From the NCBI RefSeq assembly GCF_002929305.1, contig NZ_PJIO01000011.1, forward strand, positions 1-64,000: 64,000 nt of DNA, in the 5' to 3' direction. Positions within the stretch are counted from its first letter, which is position 1. Each line of letters opens with the position of its first letter. The DNA comes from Arthrobacter sp. GMC3. Its GTDB lineage: Bacteria; Actinomycetota; Actinomycetes; Actinomycetales; Micrococcaceae. The position numbers and the translations under genes are program-made. The notes below the pieces were generated by a model, which was not told the DNA's origin, did not search any database, and saw only the letters and a list, made by a program, of their open reading frames with translations. This document shows positions 8,140 to 16,105 of the stretch, one piece after another.

Positions 8140-9636
8140 GTGCCGTACTCTCACATTGGCGTCAGAAGTAGCGCCGCGCAGCAGAAACTCGCCCATGCCC
8201 TCGCCGCGCTTAGTGTCGAGTTCAAACTTCCGGGTGACTTTGACGAGCAGGTCCTGGCGGAAGTGGACGCAGTCATCGCCAACCACCAACTCCCTGCACC
8301 GGATCTAACCGCTCTACCGTTCATCACCATTGACCCGCCCACCTCCCAGGATCTGGATCAGGCGATGTTCCTGGAACGCGAAGGCACCGGCTATGTGGTT
8401 CACTACGCCATCGCCGATGTCCCCTCCTTTGTGCCAGCGGGCGGCCCGTTAGACACCGAAACACGCCGCCGCGGCCAGACCATCTACACCCCCGGAAACC
8501 GCATCCCGCTGCACCCCATGCCGCTCAGTGAGGGCGCAGCCAGCCTGTTTGCCAACGATCCCCGCTCGGCCTTTGTCTGGGAAATCCACTTGGACGCCGA
8601 CGGCGAGCAGACCTCCGCGCGGGTTCGCCGAGCCACAGTCCAAAGCGTTGCCAAGCTGGGGTATGAGCAGGCTCAGCAGATGTACGACGCCGGAAACGCG
8701 CCGTCCGCTTTTGCCGAAACGTTGGCGTTGCTGGCTGAGATCGGGACCAAACGGATCTCGCTGGAACGAACACGGGGCGGTGCGAGCCTGAACGTGCCCC
8801 AGCAGGAAGTCGAATTCATCGACGGCCACTATGTCCTGGAGTTCCGTCCCGGCCTGCCCATTGAGGACTGGAACGCCCAGATTTCCCTGCTCACCGGGAT
8901 GGCCGCCGCGCAGGTCATGATCGAGGGCAAGGTGGGCATCCTGCGCACCATGCCTGCCCCCGACCCCGAGGCGGTGGAGGCCTACCGTCTGCAAACCGTG
9001 GCGCTCGGCAAGCCCTGGGCACCCGAGATGGCCTACGGCGAATACCTGCGCAGCCTTGACACCGCCGACCCCAAACAGCTGGCCCTGATGCATGCGGCCA
9101 CCACCTTGTTCCGGGGCGCCGGTTACACCCCCTTTAACGGCACCGTCCCGGCAGAGGTGTTGCAGGCCGCCGTCGCGGCCCCTTATGCCCACGCCACGGC
9201 TCCCCTGCGCCGGCTCGTGGACAGATTTGTGCTGACCATTTGCGCCGCCTTGTGTTCCGGGGCCGACGTGCCCGAATGGACTGTGGCCGCGCTTGCCGAA
9301 CTCCCGGAGATCATGTCAGCCTCCAACCAACTGGCCAGCAAGGTGGACAAGGCCGCCATCGACACTGTCGAGGCAGCGCTCCTGAGCCATCGTGTGGGAT
9401 CAGAATTCGACGCCGTCGTACTGGCCGGCCCAAAAAGGAACGGGCACTCCTCAAAGTCCGCTGCCCGCAGCTCCATCCAGATCGCCGAACCCGCGGTGAG
9501 CGGCTACTGTGAGGGCGATCTGGAGCCCGGCACCGTTGTCCGGGTCAAGTTGATCGCAGCGGACATCGACACACGGACGGTGAAGTTTGTGCCCGCGAGC
9601 GTGATTGAACAAGGAAATGTGGGGGTGAGCGGCTAG
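8140..9636 (+). CDS. RNB-domain (RNase II/R-type) ribonuclease
   Basis: About 498 residues from the GTG at 8140. An in-frame GTG at 8092 is an alternative, and neither has a clear ribosome-binding site. The RNB catalytic motif is FITIDPPTSQDLDQA: Asp65, Asp71 and Asp73 match the metal ligands of RNase II, while the fourth acidic position is Gln. This pattern occurs in many actinobacterial RNB proteins, so activity is still likely. LRRLVDRF matches the distal RNB motif. The N-terminal cold-shock domains of RNase II/R are absent and only a small C-terminal OB-like region follows, so this is a short form. Expected role: 3'-5' exonuclease on RNA. Confidence 0.88.
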   Translation: MPYSHIGVRSSAAQQKLAHALAALSVEFKLPGDFDEQVLAEVDAVIANHQLPAPDLTALPFITIDPPTSQDLDQAMFLEREGTGYVVHYAIADVPSFVPAGGPLDTETRRRGQTIYTPGNRIPLHPMPLSEGAASLFANDPRSAFVWEIHLDADGEQTSARVRRATVQSVAKLGYEQAQQMYDAGNAPSAFAETLALLAEIGTKRISLERTRGGASLNVPQQEVEFIDGHYVLEFRPGLPIEDWNAQISLLTGMAAAQVMIEGKVGILRTMPAPDPEAVEAYRLQTVALGKPWAPEMAYGEYLRSLDTADPKQLALMHAATTLFRGAGYTPFNGTVPAEVLQAAVAAPYAHATAPLRRLVDRFVLTICAALCSGADVPEWTVAALAELPEIMSASNQLASKVDKAAIDTVEAALLSHRVGSEFDAVVLAGPKRNGHSSKSAARSSIQIAEPAVSGYCEGDLEPGTVVRVKLIAADIDTRTVKFVPASVIEQGNVGVSG

Positions 9637-9651
9637 ACTGTGAGGGTAGAC

Positions 9652-9714
9652 ATGGATGCCCGGTCGTTGATAGATGTTTTGAATTCAACAAACCCGCCCC
9701 TACGCGCGTCTTGA
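9652..9714 (+). CDS. Putative 20-residue leader peptide upstream of the DEAD-box helicase
   Basis: An ATG at 9652, preceded by a GAGGG Shine-Dalgarno with a spacing of about 5 bases, opens a 20-codon frame (MDARSLIDVLNSTNPPLRAS). It ends with TGA at 9712-9714, only four bases before a strong terminator hairpin. Short frames placed exactly like this are the hallmark of ribosome-mediated attenuators. The Pro-Pro pair near the end is a possible pausing site. Translation has not been shown, and the peptide matches nothing I know. Confidence 0.45.
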   Translation: MDARSLIDVLNSTNPPLRAS

Positions 9715-9718
9715 TGCT

Positions 9719-9764
9719 CCTCCCGCACACCGCCTTGTTCTTGGCGGCGGGAGGGCAAGTTTTT
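9719..9764 (+). terminator. Intrinsic terminator in the helicase leader (possible attenuator)
   Basis: CCTCCCG (9719-9725) pairs with CGGGAGG (9748-9754) and CCGCC (9730-9734) with GGCGG (9743-9747). A TTTTT run follows at 9760-9764. It lies about 80 bases after the ribonuclease stop, just after a putative leader peptide and about 120 bases before the helicase start. CCCGCC at 9693-9698, inside the leader frame, could pair with GGCGGG (9746-9751) and compete with the stem. Confidence 0.7.
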
Positions 9765-9885
9765 GTTAGCCCGCGATCGGCTTCCCCAAGAACGTGCTGT
9801 TCACCATGGCTCCGTTTGGCCTTCTCAAAGTGCCCGCGTTGAGCCTAAATGCAGCACCTGTATAGACGAATTGAACGGTAAGCAT

Positions 9886-11619
9886 TTGAGCATTGATACA
9901 GATTCCATCCTGCACGCAGAAGACAGCAACGAGGCCATTGAAGTTGACGGATCACTCGTCAGCACAGAGGCACCGCACCACGAAGAGAAGGAAACGTTTG
10001 CCAGCTTCGGCGTGCACGCAGACATCGTCTCCTCACTGCACGAGGCCGGCATCACCCACCCCTTCCCGATCCAGGCCATGACGCTGCCCATCGCGTTGGC
10101 CGGCCACGACATCATCGGCCAGGCCAAGACCGGAACCGGCAAGACCCTGGGCTTCGGCGTCCCCGCACTGCAGCGCGTCGTCGGCCCCAAAGACGAGGGC
10201 TACGAGAAGCTGGCTGTCCCGGGCGCACCCCAGGCCATGGTCATTGTGCCGACCCGCGAACTGGCCGTTCAGGTTGCCAGCGACCTCACCGTTGCCTCCA
10301 AGCACCGCGGCGTGCGCATCGCCACCATCTACGGTGGCCGCGCCTACGAGCCACAGGTTGAAGCCTTGCAAAAGGGTGTCGAACTCATTGTCGGCACACC
10401 CGGGCGTTTGATCGACCTGTACAAGCAAAAGCACCTGAATCTGAAGAACGTGCGCATCGTGATCCTCGATGAGGCCGATGAAATGCTTGACCTGGGCTTC
10501 CTGCCCGATGTTGAAACCCTGATTGCCGGCACCCCTGCCGTTCGCCAGACGTTGCTGTTCTCCGCAACCATGCCCGGCCCGGTGGTGGCCATGGCCCGCC
10601 GCTACATGACACAGCCCACCCACATCCGTGCGGCCGACCCCGAGGATGAGGGCCTGACCAAGCGCGACATCCGCCAGCTGATCTACCGTGCCCACAACCT
10701 GGACAAGATCGAGGTCCTGGCCCGGATCCTGCAGGCCAAGGGCCGCGGCCGCTCCATCATCTTCACCAAGACCAAGCGCACCGCCGCGAAGGTTGCCGAG
10801 GAACTGGTTGACCGCGGCTTTGCAGCGGCCGCCATCCACGGCGACCTCGGCCAGGGTGCCCGCGAGCAGGCACTGCGTGCCTTCCGCAACAACAAGGTTG
10901 ACGTGCTGGTTGCCACCGACGTTGCCGCCCGCGGCATCGACGTCGACGACGTCACGCACGTGGTCAACTACCAGTGCGTGGAAGACGAGAAAATCTACCT
11001 GCACCGCGTAGGTCGTACGGGCCGCGCCGGTAACAAGGGCACGGCCGTCACGTTCGTCGACTGGGATGACATGCCCCGATGGGCGCTCATCAACAAGGCT
11101 TTGGGACTCAGCGTTCCCGAGCCGATCGAAACCTACTCCTCCTCCCCGCACCTGTACACGGACCTTGACATCCCCGAGGGCACCAAGGGCCGCCTGCCCC
11201 GCAACATGCGCACGCACGCCGGCATTGATGCCGAGGTCATGGAGGACCTGGGCGAGACGGGCAAGCGCAACTCGCCCAAATCCGGTGGCCGTGAAGGCTC
11301 CCGCGATGGCAACCGTGGCACCACCCGCGGCGGCAACACCTCCGGCGCCCGCCGTGGCGAGAAGCGTCGCGAGGATTCCGGCAGCGGTTCCACCAGCACT
11401 TCCAGCAGCGCCGGTGAGAAGCGCGACGGCGGCAGGTCCCGCCGTCGTCCGTCATCCGCATCCGTTCCTTTCACCCCTGCCGACGGCTCGGCACAAGGTG
11501 AGAGCAGTGCCCCGTCTGCAAGCACCGGCGAGGCGTCACCTCGCCAGCGCAGCCGGAGCCGTACCCGCCGCCGCAACGGCGAGGTCGTGGGCAATCAGGA
11601 AACCGCGGCCGGCGAATAA
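9886..11619 (+). CDS. DEAD/DEAH-box ATP-dependent RNA helicase
   Basis: An RNA helicase of about 577 residues with complete motifs: Q-motif (FPIQAMTLPIAL), Walker A AKTGTGKT, PTREL, TPGRLIDL, VILDEADEMLD, LLFSATMP, ATDVAARGIDVDD and HRVGRTGRAG. After the RecA-like core comes a low-complexity basic Arg/Gly/Ser-rich tail (last 130 residues or so), typical of cold-shock and ribosome-assembly helicases such as DeaD and likely to bind RNA. The frame is open back to 9763, but the upstream part is not family-like. TTG at 9886 is chosen, with TTG at 9871 an alternative. A long leader with a terminator precedes it. Confidence 0.9.
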   Translation: MSIDTDSILHAEDSNEAIEVDGSLVSTEAPHHEEKETFASFGVHADIVSSLHEAGITHPFPIQAMTLPIALAGHDIIGQAKTGTGKTLGFGVPALQRVVGPKDEGYEKLAVPGAPQAMVIVPTRELAVQVASDLTVASKHRGVRIATIYGGRAYEPQVEALQKGVELIVGTPGRLIDLYKQKHLNLKNVRIVILDEADEMLDLGFLPDVETLIAGTPAVRQTLLFSATMPGPVVAMARRYMTQPTHIRAADPEDEGLTKRDIRQLIYRAHNLDKIEVLARILQAKGRGRSIIFTKTKRTAAKVAEELVDRGFAAAAIHGDLGQGAREQALRAFRNNKVDVLVATDVAARGIDVDDVTHVVNYQCVEDEKIYLHRVGRTGRAGNKGTAVTFVDWDDMPRWALINKALGLSVPEPIETYSSSPHLYTDLDIPEGTKGRLPRNMRTHAGIDAEVMEDLGETGKRNSPKSGGREGSRDGNRGTTRGGNTSGARRGEKRREDSGSGSTSTSSSAGEKRDGGRSRRRPSSASVPFTPADGSAQGESSAPSASTGEASPRQRSRSRTRRRNGEVVGNQETAAGE

Positions 11620-11633
11620 CAGCCAAAACGCAT

Positions 11634-12518
11634 ATGACGACGACTGCATGGCAGCCGGAGGAGACCGGGCCCAACCTGGTGGTTCACGCGGATAATTCCA
11701 CGTATTTACCCACGCTCCCCGACGGCGCCTTCACGATGATTTACGTGGACCCGCCCTTCAATACGGGGCGGGTGCAGAGTCGTCGGCAAACCACCATGGT
11801 GCGCAATGCCGACGGAGAAGGGGACCGGACCGGTTTTGGCGGGCGCAGCTACGACACCATCAAAGGTGCCCTGCACAGCTACGACGACGCCTTCACCGAC
11901 TACTGGTCGTTCCTGGAGCCGCGTCTACTGGAGGCGTGGCGTTTGCTGGCCGAGGACGGCACCTTGTACCTGCACCTTGACTACCGCGAGGTGCACTACG
12001 CCAAGGTCATGCTCGATTCGATCTTCGGCCGAGAGTGCTTCCTGAACGAGATCATTTGGGCTTACGACTACGGCGCGCGGGCCAAGAACCGCTGGCCAAC
12101 GAAGCACGACAATATTCTGGTGTACGTCAAGAACCCGAAAAAGTACCACTTCGACAATGCCGAGGTGGACAGGGAACCGTACATGGCTCCCGGGCTGGTG
12201 ACACCCGAGAAGCGTGAACTCGGGAAGCTGCCGACGGACGTTTGGTGGCACACCATCGTCTCCCCCACGGGCAAGGAAAAGACCGGCTACCCCACGCAGA
12301 AGCCCGAAGGCCTGCTGCGGCGTGCGGTGACGGCGTCCTCCCGCGAGGGCGACTGGGTGCTGGACTTCTTTGCCGGCTCCGGCACCTTGGGGGCGGTGGC
12401 CGCCAAATTGGGCCGCCGCTTTGTCTGCGTTGACCAGAACCCGCAGGCCATCGAGGTCATGGCCGCACGGCTGGGCCACGTGGCCACCGTGGTTGAGCTA
12501 GAGACCGACGTCGCCTGA
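11634..12518 (+). CDS. Solitary site-specific DNA methyltransferase, beta class
   Basis: The 294-residue protein has catalytic motif IV DPPFNTG (Asp39-Phe42) near the N-terminus and the S-adenosylmethionine motif DFFAGSGTLGA (from residue 244) near the C-terminus. That order defines beta-class amino-methyltransferases, which make N6-methyladenine or N4-methylcytosine. TGYPTQKPEGLLRR is also typical. The likely target-recognition region lies between, around residues 60-200. No restriction endonuclease or specificity subunit is nearby, so it is an orphan, possibly regulatory, enzyme. It follows the helicase gene by 14 bases and is probably co-transcribed. The recognition sequence cannot be predicted. 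Confidence 0.88.
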   Translation: MTTTAWQPEETGPNLVVHADNSTYLPTLPDGAFTMIYVDPPFNTGRVQSRRQTTMVRNADGEGDRTGFGGRSYDTIKGALHSYDDAFTDYWSFLEPRLLEAWRLLAEDGTLYLHLDYREVHYAKVMLDSIFGRECFLNEIIWAYDYGARAKNRWPTKHDNILVYVKNPKKYHFDNAEVDREPYMAPGLVTPEKRELGKLPTDVWWHTIVSPTGKEKTGYPTQKPEGLLRRAVTASSREGDWVLDFFAGSGTLGAVAAKLGRRFVCVDQNPQAIEVMAARLGHVATVVELETDVA

Positions 12519-12525
12519 CCCTGTC

Positions 12526-12606
12526 CTGTTATGCGCCACCGTTGGTGCGAGCGATGCGCATGGCAGTGTTATGCGCCTGCCTCACCTCGACGGTGGCGCA
12601 TAACAG
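12526..12606. repeat. Long inverted repeat with a third internal copy, between convergent genes
   Basis: CTGTTATGCGCCACCG (12526-12541) is perfectly complementary to CGGTGGCGCATAACAG (12591-12606). TGTTATGCGCC occurs once more in direct orientation at 12567-12577 within the loop. The element fills the gap between the convergent methyltransferase and PHP genes and could act as a terminator for both. The extra copy suggests a repeat-derived origin. Confidence 0.6.
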
Positions 12607-12614
12607 AACCGGTT

Positions 12615-13463
12615 TTAGGGCAGATACGGTTTCGAGCCGCTCGCTTGGGACACAAGCTGGACCAGCGCCTCAGGCGTGGTGAGGTTCTCCCCCAGCAGGT
12701 TCGGTTTTCCCGTCCCGTGATAGTCCGAGGAACCCGTGGTGAACAGCCCCTTGTCATAGGCCAGCTTGCGCAGCCACGCACGGCCCTCGGCTGGATTGTC
12801 CCGGTGGTCCACTTCCAAGCCCAGGAGGCCGGCGTCGATCATGTCGTGGAAAGTTTCCGGCGTGGCAATCCGCCCGCGCGCTGATGCCACGGGGTGGGCA
12901 AAAACCGGCACACCCCCGGCCGCGCGAACCAGTTCCACCGCCAAGACAGGGTCCGGGGCATAGTGGCTGACAAAGTAGCGTGAGTGCGAGGTGAGTATGT
13001 TGGCAAAGGCCTCGTTGCGGTCCGAGACTATCCCCGCCGCCACCAAGGCGTCGGCAATGTGCGGGCGGCCAATGGTGGCTCCGGGCGCCACGTGGGCGCT
13101 GACATCATCCCAATTCAGCGGGTAGTCTTCAGCCAGCCGCTCCACCATGCGCTCGGCCCGGGTGAGCCGGGCATCCTTCGCTTTGGTGATTTCCTCCAGT
13201 AACTCCGCGTTGAACGGGTCGTGCAGGTAGCAGAGCAGGTGGACGCTGACGCCCCGCGCCGTCTTGCAGGAGATCTCCATCCCGGGAATCAACCCCACGC
13301 CGTGATCCCGCGCGGCAACCAGCGCCTCTGCCCAGCCGTCGGTGGAGTCGTGGTCGGTCAGCGCCAGCACGTCCAGCCGCGCAGCCGCGGCTGCAGCCAG
13401 CAACGTGGCGGGGGTCTGGGTGCCGTCGGAGACGTTGGAATGTGCATGCAGATCGATCCTCAC
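12615..13463 (-). CDS. PHP-domain phosphoesterase (YciV/TrpH-like)
   Basis: The 282-residue protein has the full set of PHP metal motifs in order: DLHAHSNVSDG at the N-terminus, LTDHDSTDG, PGMEISC, GRPHIADAL, VFAHPVASARG and the C-terminal SSDYHG. Its length and the helical insert after the fourth motif match the YciV family. The characterised E. coli YciV member hydrolyses 3',5'-nucleotide bisphosphates and 5'-phosphates of short RNAs. Expected to be a cytosolic metal-dependent phosphatase acting on nucleotides or RNA ends. The exact substrate here is inferred. Confidence 0.88.
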   Translation of the reverse strand: MRIDLHAHSNVSDGTQTPATLLAAAAAARLDVLALTDHDSTDGWAEALVAARDHGVGLIPGMEISCKTARGVSVHLLCYLHDPFNAELLEEITKAKDARLTRAERMVERLAEDYPLNWDDVSAHVAPGATIGRPHIADALVAAGIVSDRNEAFANILTSHSRYFVSHYAPDPVLAVELVRAAGGVPVFAHPVASARGRIATPETFHDMIDAGLLGLEVDHRDNPAEGRAWLRKLAYDKGLFTTGSSDYHGTGKPNLLGENLTTPEALVQLVSQASGSKPYLP

Positions 13464-13555
13464 GCTTCCAGCCTACGTCCGTTCGACCGCCAACACCCGC
13501 CTGCGCGAACATCGCCGCGCTTTGTCCCCCGCGGCACCGGTGAGAGACTTAAGGG

Positions 13556-15130
13556 GTGAACCAGACTGAGCAATCCTCCGCGCACCCCGATCCCGCCAAC
13601 CAGCAGCCGCTCGAGGAGCGCGTGAACAACCGTTCGCACCGCCCCGACTCGGATGCTTTCCGTGCCTTCATGGCCTCCAGCTGGGCCCCGTCCGCTACCG
13701 AGCTTCCCGCCCGGGCCGAGGTGGCCGACCATGCTGCGCGCCGCCGTCGTGCCATCTCCGAACAGTTCAAGGGCGAGCGCCTGGTCATTCCCGCAGGCCC
13801 CCTGAAGGTTCGCTCCAACGACTGCGACTACCGATTCCGTCCGCACTCGACCTTCGCCCACCTCACAGGTTTGGGCGTTGACCACGAGCCCGACGCCGTG
13901 CTGATCCTCGATCCCACCGATGAGGGTAAGGGCGACGACGGCGGACACCACCGCGCGTCCCTCTACTTCCGCCCGTTGGCCGGCCGGGACACCAAGGAGT
14001 TCTACGCCGACTCCCGCAGCGGCGAATTCTGGATTGGCCCGCGCCCCACCCTGGAAGAGTTCAAGGCCCTGCTCGGCCTGGACACCGTGGATATTTCCCA
14101 GCTGGAAGTTGGCATCACCAAGAATGTGGGCGAGCCTTCCGTCGGAGGCATTTCCATCCGCCTGGTCCGCAAGGTCGATGAGAACATTGACGCCCTGGTG
14201 GACACCGCCCGTTACAACACGGCCAAGAACCCCGACGCCATGGACTTTGAGGCACTTGACGCATTGGACGCCAAGCTGGCCGAGGCCCTTTCGGAGCTGC
14301 GCCTGCTCAAGGACGCTTGGGAAGTGGAGCAGATGAAGATCGCCGTGGCCGCCACGGCCGCCGGCTTCGAGGAAATCGTCAAGTCGCTGCCCCGCGCGGT
14401 GGCCCACCAGCGCGGTGAGCGTGTTGTGGAGGGCGCATTCTTTGCCCGGGCCCGCGAGGAAGGCAACGAGCTCGGTTACGACACCATCGCTGCCGGCGGC
14501 AACAACGCCACCATCTTGCATTGGACCCGCAACACGGGGACGGTCAACGACGGCGAACTGATTCTTGTGGACGCCGGTGTTGAGGCCGACTCCCTGTACA
14601 CGGCCGACATCACCCGCACCATCCCGGTCAACGGAAGCTACTCTCCGGTGCAGCGCAAGATCTACCAGGCCGTCCTTGACGCCGCCGACGCCGCCTTCGC
14701 CGTGGCGGTGCCGGGACGCAAGTTCCGCGATGTCCACAACGCTGCCATGGAGGTGTTGGCCGACCGCTTGGAAGAGTGGGGCATGCTGCCTGTTGCCGCC
14801 GCCGCAGCCCTTTCCCCCGCGGGCCAGCAGCACCGCCGCTGGATGCCGCACGGCACCAGCCACCACCTGGGTCTGGACGTGCACGACTGCGCCCAGGCAC
14901 GCGCCGAACTGTACCTGGACGGCGTCATCACCGAGGGCATGGTCTTCACCATTGAGCCCGGCCTGTACTTCAAGAACGAGGACCTGGCCATCCCGGCCGA
15001 GTTCCGCGGCAACGGCGTGCGCATCGAGGACGACATCCTGATCACGGCCAACGGCCCGGTCAACCTCAGCGCGGCACTCCCCCGCACCCCGGACGACGTC
15101 GAGGCTTGGATGGCGCGCCTCTCCGGCTAG
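13556..15130 (+). CDS. pepP: Xaa-Pro aminopeptidase (M24B, aminopeptidase P family)
   Basis: The 524-residue protein combines an aminopeptidase P N-terminal domain (about residues 50-210; DYRFRPHSTFAHLTGLG) with a pita-bread M24 catalytic domain. The dinuclear metal ligands are visible: ILVDAGVE and TADITRT (two Asp), MPHGTSHHLG (His), TIEPGLY (Glu) and GVRIEDD (Glu). It removes N-terminal residues preceding proline in the cytosol. The GTG start at 13556 is closely preceded by AAGGGG. A hydrophilic N-terminal extension of about 40 residues is present. A strong terminator follows the gene. Confidence 0.92.
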   Translation: MNQTEQSSAHPDPANQQPLEERVNNRSHRPDSDAFRAFMASSWAPSATELPARAEVADHAARRRRAISEQFKGERLVIPAGPLKVRSNDCDYRFRPHSTFAHLTGLGVDHEPDAVLILDPTDEGKGDDGGHHRASLYFRPLAGRDTKEFYADSRSGEFWIGPRPTLEEFKALLGLDTVDISQLEVGITKNVGEPSVGGISIRLVRKVDENIDALVDTARYNTAKNPDAMDFEALDALDAKLAEALSELRLLKDAWEVEQMKIAVAATAAGFEEIVKSLPRAVAHQRGERVVEGAFFARAREEGNELGYDTIAAGGNNATILHWTRNTGTVNDGELILVDAGVEADSLYTADITRTIPVNGSYSPVQRKIYQAVLDAADAAFAVAVPGRKFRDVHNAAMEVLADRLEEWGMLPVAAAAALSPAGQQHRRWMPHGTSHHLGLDVHDCAQARAELYLDGVITEGMVFTIEPGLYFKNEDLAIPAEFRGNGVRIEDDILITANGPVNLSAALPRTPDDVEAWMARLSG

Positions 15131-15141
15131 GTCTTACTTGT

Positions 15142-15194
15142 GGCGCGGTAGTTGCTGAGGATTCATTATTTCGGCAACTACCGCGCCGCAGCTT
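15142..15194 (+). terminator. Intrinsic terminator between pepP and the convergent regulator
   Basis: GGCGCGGTAGTTGC (15142-15155) and GCAACTACCGCGCC (15174-15187) form a perfect 14-bp stem with an 18-base loop. GCTTTTTAAG follows, giving a T-run on the plus strand. It sits 11 bases after the pepP stop and abuts the end of the minus-strand regulator gene. Confidence 0.75.
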
Positions 15195-15195
15195 T

Positions 15196-15519
15196 TTAAG
15201 GCATCTCCCTCTCAGGCACGACGGCGTTAATTACCTGCGCTTCGATCAGGGCCTTGAGTGCCGCGACGTGTTCGGCGTAGGCCCGGGTTCCCTCCCGTGT
15301 GAGCGCCGCCCAGGTCTTCACTCTGCCGCGACCCGTGGGCTTGCTGAGCTTCACGTAGCCGGCCTCTTCGAGCACCTTCAGATGTTTGCTGGCCACGGAA
15401 TCGGCCACCCCCAGCATGTCCCGGATGGTGCCAAATTCGGCCTGATCCACTGTGCTCAGGAACGCGCAGATTCGCAAGCGGTTCGTGGCGTGAACGACCT
15501 CGTTCAGCCCGGGTGTCAC
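15196..15519 (-). CDS. Winged-helix transcriptional regulator (HTH_27/MarR-like)
   Basis: This 107-residue single-domain protein has the winged-helix pattern LRICAFLSTVDQAEFGTIRD, then GVADSVASKHLKVLEEAGYV and a wing with GRGRVKTWAALTREG. It fits the small MarR-like winged-helix family that typically represses a neighbouring membrane protein gene. Its ATG overlaps the stop of the upstream membrane protein gene by four bases, so both are one transcript. The array of half-sites at the start of the operon (15964-16005) is the likely binding site, which would make the operon autoregulated. Confidence 0.82.
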   Translation of the reverse strand: MTPGLNEVVHATNRLRICAFLSTVDQAEFGTIRDMLGVADSVASKHLKVLEEAGYVKLSKPTGRGRVKTWAALTREGTRAYAEHVAALKALIEAQVINAVVPEREMP

Positions 15520-15971
15520 GGTTTGCCCCGCAGCTGCGCGCGCAGAGCATTGTCAAAGCGCCTGCCAAAAACGTTCACGGCAACAAAAACGACAATCCCA
15601 GCCACCCAGGCTGGCCAATCAAGACCCTTCTCGGCATGAAAATAGTAAGCCGCGCCAGCGCACAGGATCAGGATTAGCACCAAAGGAACCGTCCACCAGC
15701 TGGCCTTTCCCGCTTTGAGGCCGTTGACCCACAGGCCAGTTTTCTCCTTGTAGGCCGCCATGAGGAGTCCCAAGCCAAGGAAATACGCCACTGCCACACT
15801 GATCATGATCACTGTGCCGCCGGTGGTGTAGGCAACAACAAATACGGCGGCCAGCAACCCCAACACCGGGTGGTACCACCCCGGAGTCACCAGACGGTCT
15901 GCTGCATTGGAGCGGGCATCGTCAATGGCGGCCAGGGCTTCGCTCGCATCTGAGAAAGATCGGTTTTCCAT
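15516..15971 (-). CDS. Small membrane protein co-transcribed with a winged-helix regulator
   Basis: The 151-residue protein has a soluble N-terminus of about 30 residues, then four predicted membrane segments (HPVLGLLAAVFVVAYTTGGT, VIMISVAVAYFLGLGLLMAA, TVPLVLILILCAGAAYY, WPAWVAGIVVFVAVNVFG) and a basic tail. No functional family was recognised. Pairs of this kind, a membrane protein with a small winged-helix regulator, are common in actinobacteria, but the function is not known to me. Its start codon lies inside the half-site array. Confidence 0.7.
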   Translation of the reverse strand: MENRSFSDASEALAAIDDARSNAADRLVTPGWYHPVLGLLAAVFVVAYTTGGTVIMISVAVAYFLGLGLLMAAYKEKTGLWVNGLKAGKASWWTVPLVLILILCAGAAYYFHAEKGLDWPAWVAGIVVFVAVNVFGRRFDNALRAQLRGKP

Positions 15972-16005
15972 AGTGGAAAGTCAATCACTTTCCATGACGG
16001 AAAGT
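15964..16005 (-). promoter_or_regulatory. Array of four alternating operator half-sites over the start codon
   Basis: Half-sites TTTTCC (15964-15969), GGAAAGT (15975-15981), ACTTTCC (15987-15993) and GGAAAGT (15999-16005) alternate in orientation, each separated by exactly five bases, giving a 12-base step. Read on the minus strand, TTGACT elements lie inside the array. The first half-site overlaps the ATG of the membrane protein gene. Such spacing suits cooperative binding of winged-helix dimers, most likely the co-transcribed regulator. Confidence 0.6.
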
Positions 16006-16027
16006 CAATACCGCGCCGTCAAACGGA

Positions 16028-16093
16028 AAATGCCGCCGTCTCCGCAAATTGGCGCAGGTGCATGAGCGTCAATTTGCGGGGACGGCGGCATTT
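16028..16093 (-). terminator. 24-bp hairpin after the general stress protein gene
   Basis: Positions 16028-16051 and 16070-16093 are complementary over 24 bases with one T·G wobble and an 18-base loop. On the minus strand the stem is followed by TTTTCC, so it can terminate the stress protein gene that ends at 16106. It also insulates the downstream operon. Confidence 0.7.
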
Positions 16094-16105
16094 CTGGCCC
16101 GTGAA

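Noticed and set aside
8140..9636. Inactive RNB protein because of Gln in place of the fourth acidic residue
   Set aside because: Three metal-binding aspartates are present and this variant motif recurs in actinobacterial RNB enzymes, so loss of activity is not supported.
10033..11217. 394-codon frame antisense to the DEAD-box helicase
   Set aside because: Low-complexity, no ribosome-binding site, and the opposite strand has all helicase motifs.
13460..14884. 474-codon frame antisense to pepP
   Set aside because: Shadow frame of a metal-site-complete aminopeptidase gene.
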